Source: Paenibacillus barcinonensis
GTDB lineage: Bacteria > Bacillota > Bacilli > Paenibacillales > Paenibacillaceae
DNA: 64,000 nucleotides
Assembly (NCBI RefSeq): GCF_003217495.1
Contig: NZ_QJSW01000006.1
Span: 124,001-188,000, forward strand
Reading direction: 5' to 3'
Shown here: positions 43,510-52,136 of the stretch, piece after piece
How the letters are laid out: every line of letters starts with the position of its first letter
Position numbering within the stretch: the first letter of the stretch is position 1
Notes under the pieces: generated by a model
What the model was told of the DNA's origin: nothing
Databases searched by the model: none
Seen by the model: the letters and a program-made list of their open reading frames with translations, nothing else
Translations under genes and position numbers: made by a program

Positions 43510-44249
43510 CTAAAAAAACGCATAGATGCCTTCCTCAAAGTAGCGATATTCTTCATCGGTTAATCTGCGTCTACGATAGGCATCATAAAACATATCTTTG
43601 TCTCGCTCTTCCTCAAATGCACTTACTTTAGGCCGAGTGGCCAGAGCCACATCATATCGCGGATCACCATAGGCCGCTCCGGCCCAGTCGATCACTCCTG
43701 TAATCTGCCCGTAACTTACAAGCACATTATCCATCGTAAAATCACCATGAATTAAAGTCGGCTCGACCCAACCGGGTCTATTCTCTTTCAAATATGTGAG
43801 TAATCCCGCATTGCCATCTATTGTGAAATTCGCTAGATTATACTCTGCTTTCGATATCATTGTATCAAGCCAGGTATGCTCTGTATGCTTATGCTGCCAA
43901 TCCACTGGACATGAACATTCATGCAGCTGTTTCAGACAGCGACCAAAGCTGGCTATTGCTTTATCTCTTTGCTTTTGGTTCGAATTACCGATCAGAAATT
44001 GCCTTAATGTAACACCTTCCATGAAATCCATCAACAGCCATCTGGCGTTCTGATCTGCATAAAATGAATGGCTCTCGGAACAGGCAGTGCCGTTTTCTCA
44101 AGATGTCTCAATGCTCTATACTCATCGGCCAGCCATTCGTTATACAATTCATGTTCTGTTTTTTTAATAACATAACTATGACTCAATGTATGAAGAATGA
44201 ACCTTCTTATATGAAGCTGGAAGGGGAACCGGTGAGATGTTTGGTACAA
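43510..44249 (-). pseudogene. Aminoglycoside phosphotransferase-family gene, frameshifted and 5'-truncated
   Basis: The downstream part (43510-44034) holds the kinase catalytic motifs LIHGDFTMDNVLV and GVIDWAGAAYGDPRYDVA. The upstream part (44031-44249) holds IKKTEHELYNEWLADEYRAL and ALPVPRAIHFMQ in another frame. The two join within 44041-44060, where the reading of AIHFMQ must slip by one base to continue NARWLLMDFMEG. The normal N-terminal lobe (some 40-50 residues) is absent, and the frame begins inside the neighbouring phosphatase gene. It is therefore broken at two places. Confidence 0.75.
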
Positions 44250-44800
44250 TTATATAATGAGCAATCCCACCGAGGCTCACCGCTGTGAAGTAACGTTAGC
44301 GATGTGTTTGACAAATTTTCGCGAATGTCTATATGAGCGAGAAGTCTTTTTAATGTGAGGCTGAGCAACGCCCCATGACTTACAATTAATATATTCTGAT
44401 CTGAATGTTGTTTAGCCAGATCGGCAAGACATTCTCTGCCCCTTTTTACAACAGCTTCATGTGATTCAATGCCCAGATTCAGCTTCGACCAGCCATAACC
44501 CCATTGACTCACTCGCTCCTGCTCCGTTGTGCCCTCGATCTGTCCACAGTCCATCTCTCTAAGCCGCTCATCTATACGTATCTCGATACCATTCGCTTTA
44601 CTAATAATGGACGACGTTTCCATTGCTCTCGACAAGTCACTTGTATAAATATAATGCCACCGCTCAGAATGAATTCGCTCAGACAACAGTTCTGCCTGTC
44701 TCCGCCCTTCTGCATTGAGTGGGATATCCGTGTGTCCTTGCGCGCGATATTGCTTATTCCAATCCGTGACACCGTGCCGAATAAGCCCTAATGTTGCCAT
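44207..44800 (-). CDS. Histidine phosphatase (phosphoglycerate mutase-like) family protein
   Basis: 197 aa. Catalytic RHG is in LIRHGVTDWN, with the second half motif RLREMDCGQIEG and the second catalytic His in IVSHGALLS, as in PhoE/CobC-like phosphatases. GAGGAATACAT precedes the ATG. The C-terminus overlaps the start of the broken phosphotransferase frame, consistent with a deletion that joined the two. The gene itself looks complete. Confidence 0.88.
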   Translation of the reverse strand: MATLGLIRHGVTDWNKQYRAQGHTDIPLNAEGRRQAELLSERIHSERWHYIYTSDLSRAMETSSIISKANGIEIRIDERLREMDCGQIEGTTEQERVSQWGYGWSKLNLGIESHEAVVKRGRECLADLAKQHSDQNILIVSHGALLSLTLKRLLAHIDIRENLSNTSLTLLHSGEPRWDCSLYNCTKHLTGSPSSFI

Positions 44801-44983
44801 ATGTATTCCTCATTTCTGAATATCGCTCAAGCATTCCTTCATCTTCCAATTAAACTGAAGCTATCACAGGTTCGGAGTGTTCGTCAATGGAAACGTAGTA
44901 GGTCTTTGTGCTTGCAGACTAACGATCGGAATTGGTCGCATAAGCCAAGTGCCTTAACTCAGACTCATCCCCCAAGCACACAA

Positions 44984-45028
44984 CACAAATAAACAAACTG
45001 CCGTTAATCCAATTCGGACGGCAGTTTG
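44984..45028 (-). terminator. Terminator of the 69-aa gene
   Basis: CAAACTGCCGT (44994-45004) and ACGGCAGTTTG (45018-45028) form a perfect 11-bp stem, followed on the minus strand by TTTATTTGTGTTG. The 44801-44983 stretch before it holds nothing recognisable. Confidence 0.7.
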
Positions 45029-45128
45029 TTAGGCGGTTTTTTGCGATTGTGTCTGCTTGCTTTAGAGTTAAACCCACATGCGGCGGCTCCAGTTGCTCGT
45101 AATTCTGATCTTGTCTCCATTTTCTTAA

Positions 45129-45338
45129 TTACGCATACATCATGTCCATATAGCCTCGGGTAACTTCTACACCTTCTGCCGGCTCCGGCTGGTCTGTCTC
45201 TGCATGTGCAGCCATGCACGCTCTCACCGCTTCCTCCGTTGTGCAACGATTGGCATCGTCACATGTGTAGCATAAATGCAGCATGTATCTTGTTAAATCA
45301 TCCACCTGTGTGATTTGAGCTTGTTCGTTGGTTCTCAT
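45129..45338 (-). CDS. Small cysteine-containing hypothetical protein (69 aa)
   Basis: Start ATG 45338 with AAGGAG eight bases upstream. The middle has YMLHLCYTCDDANRCTTEEA and then ACMAAH, giving four Cys with spacings C-2-C-5-C-8-C that could bind a metal. No signal peptide. Function unknown. Its own terminator follows about 100 bases downstream. Confidence 0.62.
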   Translation of the reverse strand: MRTNEQAQITQVDDLTRYMLHLCYTCDDANRCTTEEAVRACMAAHAETDQPEPAEGVEVTRGYMDMMYA

Positions 45339-45424
45339 TGTTATCACTCCTTCTTTTGTTGAGTTAAATATAACATCATCTGCGCTCTTTATTTGTGATT
45401 TAATTCACAATGTAGTGAAAAAAT

Positions 45425-45464
45425 AAAATAAAAATAAAGGGAAAATCTCATTTGAGATTCTCCC
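45425..45464 (-). terminator. Terminator of the YCF48-like lipoprotein gene
   Basis: GGGAAAATCTCA (45439-45450) pairs with GAGATTCTCCC (45454-45464), followed on the minus strand by TTTATTTTTATTTT. Confidence 0.8.
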
Positions 45465-45492
45465 CCTCAGGTTTCATGCTTCGCTCGCAGGC

Positions 45493-46773
45493 TTAAAGCA
45501 CCTTCCAATGCTCTCCTCCATCTACCGTTTGCAGCAGCAGCGAGCGCTTCGCATCTGTATTCTCTACCAGAATCCAGCCCAGCTTGGGCGAGGCCATCTG
45601 CATCTTCACAATTTCAGGGTAGTCTTCGAAGATTTTCTTGAGCACACTGCTCTCGGGATAGGCTTTCCATGTTTTCCCCGTGTCAACGGTGTAGTACATG
45701 ATGCCCTTCTGCATCGCCCAGCCTTCCGTTGGACTTAGAAATACAGGTGCAAGATTGCGATTAATACCTGTCTGCTTGTCCAGACCAAAGGAATATAGCT
45801 TCCAGCTTACTCCACCATCGGCTGTGAAGAAACCACTGAAGGTCATGCTCTCCCCACTGGCACAGGACATCGCCATCCAGGCTGACTTCGCTTCACGCCC
45901 GAAGAACTGAGGTGCACTCAGATTGAAATTGCCGCAGCCGCTGAATTTATTCCGATCAAAAAAAGAAGAGACTGTACGCCACTGCTCTCCGCCATCTGAT
46001 GTTACAAAGAGCTTTGGTGTACCAAACTCAATCGCGCTCAAGAAGCCATGCTTGGCATCGGAGAACGTCATACCGGTCGTATATCCACGTCTGGAGATTT
46101 CCCCAGTGCTCGTTTTGTCCTTCTCGTCACTCGAAGTCATTCGTTCCCAGGTCGTGCCTCCATTTTGAGTAAAGTACAGCATCTTGTCCTGCTTGCCGAT
46201 CCCGGTATCTGCCGTTGTCAGCACCCAGCCCTTCTCGGGAGAAACAAAAGATATAGCTGTTACTTTATCCGTCTTGGATAAGGAAGACAAGCTCCAGGTT
46301 ACGCCCCCATTATTGGTTCGAAGCACAATCGTATCCGTGCCTCCCATCCCCTCCCGAACAATCCAGCCATGCATACGATCTACGAAATAAATACTTTCAC
46401 CATACTTCGGATTCGCCGGAAATTGCACATTCTCTGAAGGCGATATGTTTGTCCATGTTTTTCCCTGATCCTGAGTATAATACAGCCTGAGTGCATTACG
46501 CGTGATGCCCCAGGCCAATCCACCGTTATCATTAATTAACTGAAAGTCGGTCAAACGTGTCTGAATTTGATATTTGGCCATATCTGCCGCTTCAGCATTA
46601 TTGTTGGTCGGGGGTACAACAGTTAGGGTCTGACCGATGTTGCCACCATCATCTTGCTGATCTGGAGCTTCCGCTACAGGCGGTTGTTCCGTTTTGGTGC
46701 AGCCAACCAGCAAAATGATCATTCCTATAGACAGCAAAGCTGTCTGCGCTATTTTTTTCCATTGCAAATGCAA
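45493..46773 (-). CDS. Lipoprotein with YCF48/BNR-like beta-propeller repeats
   Basis: 426 aa. Lipobox LLVG-Cys25 follows a hydrophobic signal, so it should be lipid-anchored on the outer face of the membrane. The rest repeats a Ycf48/sialidase Asp-box-like unit: YYTQDQGKTWTNIS, LRTNNGGVTWSLS, YFTQNGGTTWERM, FVTSDGGEQWRTV, FFTADGGVSWKLY, YYTVDTGKTWKAY, LQTVDGGEHWKVL. That is seven repeats, fitting a seven-bladed propeller. Similar Bacillales proteins are uncharacterised; a role in photosystem assembly is not relevant here. Confidence 0.82.
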   Translation of the reverse strand: MHLQWKKIAQTALLSIGMIILLVGCTKTEQPPVAEAPDQQDDGGNIGQTLTVVPPTNNNAEAADMAKYQIQTRLTDFQLINDNGGLAWGITRNALRLYYTQDQGKTWTNISPSENVQFPANPKYGESIYFVDRMHGWIVREGMGGTDTIVLRTNNGGVTWSLSSLSKTDKVTAISFVSPEKGWVLTTADTGIGKQDKMLYFTQNGGTTWERMTSSDEKDKTSTGEISRRGYTTGMTFSDAKHGFLSAIEFGTPKLFVTSDGGEQWRTVSSFFDRNKFSGCGNFNLSAPQFFGREAKSAWMAMSCASGESMTFSGFFTADGGVSWKLYSFGLDKQTGINRNLAPVFLSPTEGWAMQKGIMYYTVDTGKTWKAYPESSVLKKIFEDYPEIVKMQMASPKLGWILVENTDAKRSLLLQTVDGGEHWKVL

Positions 46774-47127
46774 GTGGGTTCCACCTCTCTATCCAACACA
46801 CATAGGCGCGCATGCCCCTGTGAAGGAGTTGTATTTACGATTCATCCAGAATCCACTGCTCCTATTCTACCACAAACCTCGACCCAAAGGCTCACATCTG
46901 CCTAGACAGCAGCTATTGTTCTGGTTTGATGATTCATTTTTGTGCATAATACGTGTATATCTCCTCTTTACTTTGTTTTCATATAACAAGGAATGTTCAC
47001 CGTTATCCATCCCTTTTTCTTTATGATCCGCCAGTTCATGTGAAAAAAGTTATAGACAAAACTCGCTTTATCGAACTAAATCCCTTAATATGGATGGTAG
47101 TATACCCTAAAAGGAGAGGATAAGAAC
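46774..47127. other. Divergent intergenic region, promoters expected
   Basis: 354 bases between two divergently transcribed genes. Frames inside are short and lack ribosome binding sites. The ldh side contains TAGACA (about 47051) with CTAAAT 17 bases later as a weak promoter candidate. Nothing else recognised. Confidence 0.4.
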
Positions 47128-48057
47128 ATGACAACCAATGCAGCATTGAAACCTAGCCGTGTCGTTATTATCGGTATGGGTGCAGTAGGAACAACAACGG
47201 GATACACACTAATGCTCAGACAGCGCTCGTCCGAGCTGGTATTCGTGGATGTGAATCATGATAAAGCTATTGGCGAAATGCTGGATATGAACCACGGCCT
47301 GCCGTTTACCGGAGGTGTTAAGGTATGGGCTGGTGACTATTCAGACTGCAAAGATGCCGATATCATTATCATTACCGCGGGCGCTTCTCAAAAACCAGGT
47401 GAGACCCGAATTGACCTGCTGAAAAAAAATGCAAGCATTTTCAAAGAAATCATCGACCGGATCACTGAGGTCAACTCTCACGGAATTTTGTTGATTGCGA
47501 CCAACCCTGTCGATATCTTATCCTATACTTCCTGGAAACAAAGCGGCTGGCCGGCTTCCAGGGTCATTGGCTCTGGTACATTGCTGGATAGCGCACGGTT
47601 CCGTTATCTCATTGGTAAAAATAAGGGGATTGATCCTCGCAGCATTCATGCTCATATCATCGGTGAGCATGGCGATTCCGAGGTTCCTGTCTGGAGTCTT
47701 GCCAATGTTGCGGGAACAGACCTGGAACTCGATGAAGAAACACAGCAAGATATTTTTAACAGCACCAAAAATGCAGCGTATGAGATTATTAATGCCAAAG
47801 GAGCCACCTCCTACGCAATCGCGCTTGCACTAGACCGTATTGTTGCTGCAATCCTGGGCAACGAAGGCTCCGTTCTGAATGTCTCCACACTGCTTGAAGA
47901 TTACAACGGCGTTTCCGACGTGTATCTGGGCGTGCCTTGTGTGGTGGATCGTCATGGTGTGCGTGAAATTTTGCCGCTTCCATTAAATGAAGCAGAGAAA
48001 ACAGCCTTTCAGGCTTCTGCCAACAAACTGAAAGAACAAATCGCGGGATTGGAATAA
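47128..48057 (+). CDS. ldh: L-lactate dehydrogenase
   Basis: Reduces pyruvate to L-lactate with NADH during fermentation, 309 aa. The Rossmann glycine motif is IIGMGAVGTT (residues 14-23). Gln88 in GASQKPGETR marks lactate rather than malate specificity, with Arg94. The catalytic His181 is in IIGEHGDSE, and NPVD is present. AAAAGGAGAGG lies upstream of the ATG. Arrangement is monocistronic; a large palindrome follows. Confidence 0.92.
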   Translation: MTTNAALKPSRVVIIGMGAVGTTTGYTLMLRQRSSELVFVDVNHDKAIGEMLDMNHGLPFTGGVKVWAGDYSDCKDADIIIITAGASQKPGETRIDLLKKNASIFKEIIDRITEVNSHGILLIATNPVDILSYTSWKQSGWPASRVIGSGTLLDSARFRYLIGKNKGIDPRSIHAHIIGEHGDSEVPVWSLANVAGTDLELDEETQQDIFNSTKNAAYEIINAKGATSYAIALALDRIVAAILGNEGSVLNVSTLLEDYNGVSDVYLGVPCVVDRHGVREILPLPLNEAEKTAFQASANKLKEQIAGLE

Positions 48058-48087
48058 ATTTGCGGGACTCTACACGAACCCCATAAT

Positions 48088-48295
48088 AAAAACCATGCAA
48101 ACACTCTGAATAGGCCGTGTCCTGAAACTTACCTGAAGTGCATCTTTTACCGTCTTTTCGCCCCCTGCTGTGTCACTTTCCCTTGACGTGCTCCGGCACG
48201 CCTGCGGAAACCTCCTGGCTTGGAACGAAAATGCAGCAAAATTAGCTCCCTTCAGCGTATTCAGACACATCCTAGAGTTTTGCATGGTTTTTTTG
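48088..48295. repeat. About 208-bp imperfect palindrome (MITE-like element or structured RNA)
   Basis: Ends AAAAACCATGCAAA (48088-48101) and TTTGCATGGTTTTT are perfect 14-base inverted repeats. Moving inward, further segments pair in order: ACTCT/AGAGT, AGG/CCT, GTGTC/GACAC, TGAA/TTCA, CTGAAG/CTTCAG, TTTTCG/CGAAAA. The centre holds a small CGTGC-TCCG-GCACG hairpin. The whole region can fold as one long hairpin. It starts 30 bases after the ldh stop and ends in TTTTTTT, so it may also end the ldh transcript. No ORF inside is convincing. Confidence 0.6.
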
Positions 48296-48444
48296 TGATC
48301 AGCGCCCACTCACTAACATCATTTAACCAGTGGGTGAAGCCTTATATGACACTCCATAAATTGCACTCTTTTAATTATTCGAACATTTAGTTTACATAAT
48401 AATAATGACGGAAACTCTTACCGACATGTGCTGCAGCGCTCATT

Positions 48445-49668
48445 TCAATTCACTGCCACGCCTCCAACGATCCCCAGTAACACAATGACCCATGGCGGAC
48501 ACTTCCAGAAGGTTAACAGCACAAAAAGTAAACATACCAAGGCAAAATCAACAGGCGACAATACAGCAGTTGTCCATAAAGGCTGATAGAGTGCAGCAAG
48601 CAAAATTCCTACGACACCTGCATTGATTCCCGCAAGCGCGCCCTGCATATGCGAGTTACTGCGCAACGCACTCCAGAAGGGCAATGCACCGATAATGAGC
48701 AAAAATGCGGGTAAAAATATCGCAATTGTGGCAATAAACGCCCCTGCTCCCCCCATGGAAACAGCACCAAGGTATGCAGCAAACGTAAATAACGGGCCAG
48801 GAACGGCTTGCGTTGCACCGTAACCCGCCAGAAAATCATCCTTGCTGACGATGCCATAAGGCACAAGTTCTTGCTGCAGCAGAGGAAGCACGACATGTCC
48901 ACCGCCAAATACCATCGAGCCTGCCCGATACATCGAATCAAACAGAGCGATCCACTCCAAGTTGGTGATGTGGCGTACAATGGGTAAAATAACAAGCAGA
49001 CCTGCAAACACAATTAAACAGAGCACAGCAACGCCACGTCGGATGGGAATGTTCATTTTTGCAGCAGGAGTTACGGGTGATTTGCGATACATCGCCCATC
49101 CAGCAATCCCAGCGAACATAATCAGAATCACCTGACTGTAGGGCGCCGCCCACACTAACGCCGCAGCAGCGATAATCACAGCCAGTGTAATCCGCTCTTT
49201 GTCCGGTGTGAGCTTCTGAGTCATGCCCAGAATAGCGTGAGCGACAATCACCACGGCTACGATTTTCAATCCGCTGATCCAGCCAGCGTGGCTCACATCA
49301 GCACCTTTTAGCAGTAAGGCAAATGCTATTAAAACAAATACCGATGGAAGAGTAAAGCCAATCCAGGCCATCAGCCCACCCAGCAATCCAGCCCGCATGA
49401 CACCTATGCCAATCCCCACCTGACTACTCGCTGGTCCGGGAAGAAATTGACACAGTCCTACCAGATCAGCATAGCTTTGCTCATCTAGCCATTTTCGTTT
49501 GCGTACATATTCGTTGTGAAAATACCCCAAGTGCGCTGTAGGGCCTCCGAAAGATGTCAGCCCCAATTTTGTGGCAACCATCAGCACTTCCCATAAAGCC
49601 TGCCGCCGATTTGGCGAAACCTCTTGATCTGGATCCTGAACACTTGAAGCCAGCTTCCCCTCATTCAT
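48445..49668 (-). CDS. chrA: Chromate efflux transporter (two-domain ChrA)
   Basis: 407-aa membrane protein of the CHR family with two homologous halves (about 20-190 and 225-400), the long-chain ChrA form. The N-half has SFGGPTAHLGYFHNEYV and CQFLPGPASSQVG; the C-half has VFGGGHVVLPLLQQELV and QAVPGPLFTFAAYLG. Exports chromate, or possibly sulfate-like anions, driven by the proton gradient. AGGAGAG precedes the ATG. No chromate reductase or regulator gene is adjacent. Confidence 0.88.
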   Translation of the reverse strand: MNEGKLASSVQDPDQEVSPNRRQALWEVLMVATKLGLTSFGGPTAHLGYFHNEYVRKRKWLDEQSYADLVGLCQFLPGPASSQVGIGIGVMRAGLLGGLMAWIGFTLPSVFVLIAFALLLKGADVSHAGWISGLKIVAVVIVAHAILGMTQKLTPDKERITLAVIIAAAALVWAAPYSQVILIMFAGIAGWAMYRKSPVTPAAKMNIPIRRGVAVLCLIVFAGLLVILPIVRHITNLEWIALFDSMYRAGSMVFGGGHVVLPLLQQELVPYGIVSKDDFLAGYGATQAVPGPLFTFAAYLGAVSMGGAGAFIATIAIFLPAFLLIIGALPFWSALRSNSHMQGALAGINAGVVGILLAALYQPLWTTAVLSPVDFALVCLLFVLLTFWKCPPWVIVLLGIVGGVAVN

Positions 49669-49732
49669 GCTCGCTCATCTCTCCTAGCAGATCATATGCT
49701 GTTATGTGTCGCTGACTTGAAATGCTTTCTTT

Positions 49733-50665
49733 CTACTTCACTGCTGGAAGCTGTACCTCTAGCAAAGCCATTGCCTCCTCTTTTTCACGGCTGGTGACGT
49801 GGGTGTAGACTGTTGTTGTTTGTATAGAGGCATGTCCAAGCAGCTCCTGCACCGTCCGCAGATCGGCCCCGCGCCGCAGCATCATGGTGGCGAATGAGTG
49901 ACGCAGCTTATGGCTGGAGTAACTTTGGCGTTGATGAGCCGGAGCCTCCTGCTGGAAGCGTTCGAAGGTTTCTGTGGAAATGAGCTGAATGCTGCGAATA
50001 GACAAACGTTTTCCTTTTTGCGAAATAAACAGGGCTTCTTCTTTTTCACCTCGCCACGGATTTAGACGCTCCTGAAGGGCCTGGGATAACACTTCTGCTA
50101 CGGTTTCGGGCACCGGGATGGAACGCCACTTCCGTCCTTTACCAAACACATCCAGTGTGCGTCGCTCCGGGTTATAGTCTTTACAGTTGAGCGCATGCAC
50201 CTCTCCAACTCGCAGCCCCATATACCCCATCAGCAGAAAAACAGCCAGATTACGCGTACGGTATTTGCCCTCAACAGAAGCCAGAAAACGTGTCAAACCA
50301 CCTTCATCCAGAAAAACAGGCGCTCGATTTTTCTCGGTTTTGGACTTTTTGATGCCCGCCGCCGGATTATTCGTCAATACCTCAAGCTCGATGAGGGACT
50401 TGTAGAAGCAGTTGACTGCCGCATGTTTCCGATTCCGGGTTGCATCACTGACGCCACGCTCGCGTGCACGAGACAGATAAGAAAGCACATGCAGCTTTTT
50501 CACCTGCTCCAGCGCTTTCCCCTGTATAGCAATCAGAAATTCCACCACATCTCCTGTATACGATTTAACCGTATGTCCAGTATATCCGGCATCCTTCATC
50601 CAGATATGAAAGGCTGCCAATTCATCTGCATACCGCTCCTGAATCTCTTCGTTGATCATCTGCAC
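49733..50665 (-). CDS. Tyrosine recombinase/integrase
   Basis: 310 aa. The N-terminal SAM-like core-binding domain (about 10-100) is followed by a catalytic domain with all expected residues: Arg152 in GLRVGEV, a Lys in the [11 protein letters not shown] hairpin, His252 and Arg255 in HKLRHSFAT, His278 in LGHAS and Tyr287 in TTVYTH. GGAGGT precedes a GTG start (50665), with an ATG two codons later as alternative. It resembles XerC/D-type stand-alone recombinases more than phage integrases. No att-like repeats or other mobile genes were seen nearby. Confidence 0.85.
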   Translation of the reverse strand: MQMINEEIQERYADELAAFHIWMKDAGYTGHTVKSYTGDVVEFLIAIQGKALEQVKKLHVLSYLSRARERGVSDATRNRKHAAVNCFYKSLIELEVLTNNPAAGIKKSKTEKNRAPVFLDEGGLTRFLASVEGKYRTRNLAVFLLMGYMGLRVGEVHALNCKDYNPERRTLDVFGKGRKWRSIPVPETVAEVLSQALQERLNPWRGEKEEALFISQKGKRLSIRSIQLISTETFERFQQEAPAHQRQSYSSHKLRHSFATMMLRRGADLRTVQELLGHASIQTTTVYTHVTSREKEEAMALLEVQLPAVK

Positions 50666-50734
50666 TTGTCACCTCCACCGATATTTCGATATTGTTTTAC
50701 GAAAAAAACTCGTTTCGTTACAGAACATGAACAT

Positions 50735-51826
50735 TTAACTCATTGGAAAATCAATCTCCTCCACAATCACGACATTAGCCATGAGCATGATCATATCCGG
50801 TTTCCCCGCACTCCGAGTAAGCACAAAGGATGGAATCGGATTTTCATGAAGCTCATTCACCGCTTCGGCAATCTGTACGTACAGATCCAGCCGAAGCGTC
50901 TCCCCTTCTCCCGAGACATCCACGACAGGCCAATCTTTGCGGATACAGTCAGCCCAGAAGGCCAATTCATTCGCCGGAATAATGCTTAACCGCTGTACCT
51001 TCGGATCAATATAATATATAGCTTGCCGCACAGGCTGTTCTCCCAGCTTGTCCCACACAAGCACTTGAGCTGCCTGCTCGTTTGGTGGAGAGTACAGAGA
51101 ATAGCACCATGGAGTTAATCCCCATACAACGGCCATCAGTCCTTCCTCCAGCAAGGAATCGAGCCGCCCTTCTGTAAAGAGCTCCAGCAAATTATGATTA
51201 CCTGGTCCGAACATTTCGGCCACTCGTCCAGAGAGCAGCTCCAGATCAGCCAGAATAAAACCTCTTCTGCCGTACGAATCAAACATATGATGATTTCGAG
51301 TCCATTTTGCAGCAGATGTTGAATCAAGGAGTGGAGCTGCGGATGGAAACAGCATGATATGTACTGTATTTACTTGTGCGTATTTTACCATCGCTTGTTG
51401 CTCAGGTTCTAACGGACCTTCGGCAATGCGTGGTGTTTTTCGGTGTAGCGCAATGCGAACCTCATATTCTCCCGCTACATAAGGTGCCAGATCCAGTCTA
51501 ATCGGGTAGTCAACGCCCTGAATAGACGCAATACATAGGCTGCTCTCCGCTGTTAACGAGACGGCATATTGTACGTAGGACAGCTCAGGTCCATAGAGAA
51601 CGCTGGCCTCCTCACGGGGCAACGGCTTTGGAAATTGCTGTGCAATGACAGATACTTTGCGGCCATCCTCAAGATGTCGCTGTGGATCAAGGTCAAGTTG
51701 CACATCTTCTGCTTGATCTCCATATGATAGGATTAGTTTCGCCTTAGAAAGAACGGATGAATCCACGAGTGCAAATGCAACATGGGATGAGTGCTCGTCT
51801 GTATCCTTATGTAATGGTACATTCAT
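50735..51826 (-). CDS. Hypothetical protein (363 aa), no family recognised
   Basis: Function unknown. No signal peptide or transmembrane helix is visible. The N-terminal ~150 residues look beta-rich (VAFALVDSSVLSKAKLILSY ... YEVRIALHRKTPR). The C-terminal part has mixed helix with Trp-rich patches (AVVWGLTPWCYSLYSPP, FWADCIRKDWPVVDV) and ends in a hydrophobic strand (MIMLMANVVIVEEIDF). AGAGAGGGG precedes the ATG. It lies upstream of the tyrosine recombinase on the same strand, about 70 bases apart, so the two may be co-transcribed. Confidence 0.7.
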   Translation of the reverse strand: MNVPLHKDTDEHSSHVAFALVDSSVLSKAKLILSYGDQAEDVQLDLDPQRHLEDGRKVSVIAQQFPKPLPREEASVLYGPELSYVQYAVSLTAESSLCIASIQGVDYPIRLDLAPYVAGEYEVRIALHRKTPRIAEGPLEPEQQAMVKYAQVNTVHIMLFPSAAPLLDSTSAAKWTRNHHMFDSYGRRGFILADLELLSGRVAEMFGPGNHNLLELFTEGRLDSLLEEGLMAVVWGLTPWCYSLYSPPNEQAAQVLVWDKLGEQPVRQAIYYIDPKVQRLSIIPANELAFWADCIRKDWPVVDVSGEGETLRLDLYVQIAEAVNELHENPIPSFVLTRSAGKPDMIMLMANVVIVEEIDFPMS

Positions 51827-52044
51827 AACGTAACCCCTCTCTTCTTCTGGTAGAGATCATACCCACCAAATATATTTCATATTTGGTTCAGCCGCAACCC
51901 CGTGCTTGGCAGCCACCCTTGGTATATCCCTTCCCTTTTACCCGAATACGGCTCAAGCTCAACCTCTCCTGAGTACATTTAACAAAAATTTTTCAATACT
52001 TCTGAATAATGAAACGTCGTTCACCTGGACAGTTACTGTGAAAC

Positions 52045-52087
52045 ACAAAAATCCCCGCTTACCTTCGCCTGGCGAAAGTAAACAGGG
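52045..52087 (-). terminator. Terminator of the amino-acid permease gene
   Basis: CCCCGCTTACCTTCGCC pairs with GGCGAAAGTAAACAGGG with a few mismatches (52053-52087); the minus-strand tail is ATTTTTGTG. The 51840-52044 stretch otherwise holds only a small CCAAATAT/ATATTTGG inverted repeat at 51866-51886. Confidence 0.7.
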
Positions 52088-52136
52088 ACCTTGTCCAATT
52101 ACACTTTATAGTAGATCTACAACCGAATATCGACGT

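Noticed and set aside
45004-45246. 80-codon minus-strand frame overlapping the 69-aa Cys-containing gene
   Set aside because: Runs through the terminator hairpin and has no ribosome binding site; the overlapping frame with AAGGAG is the real gene.
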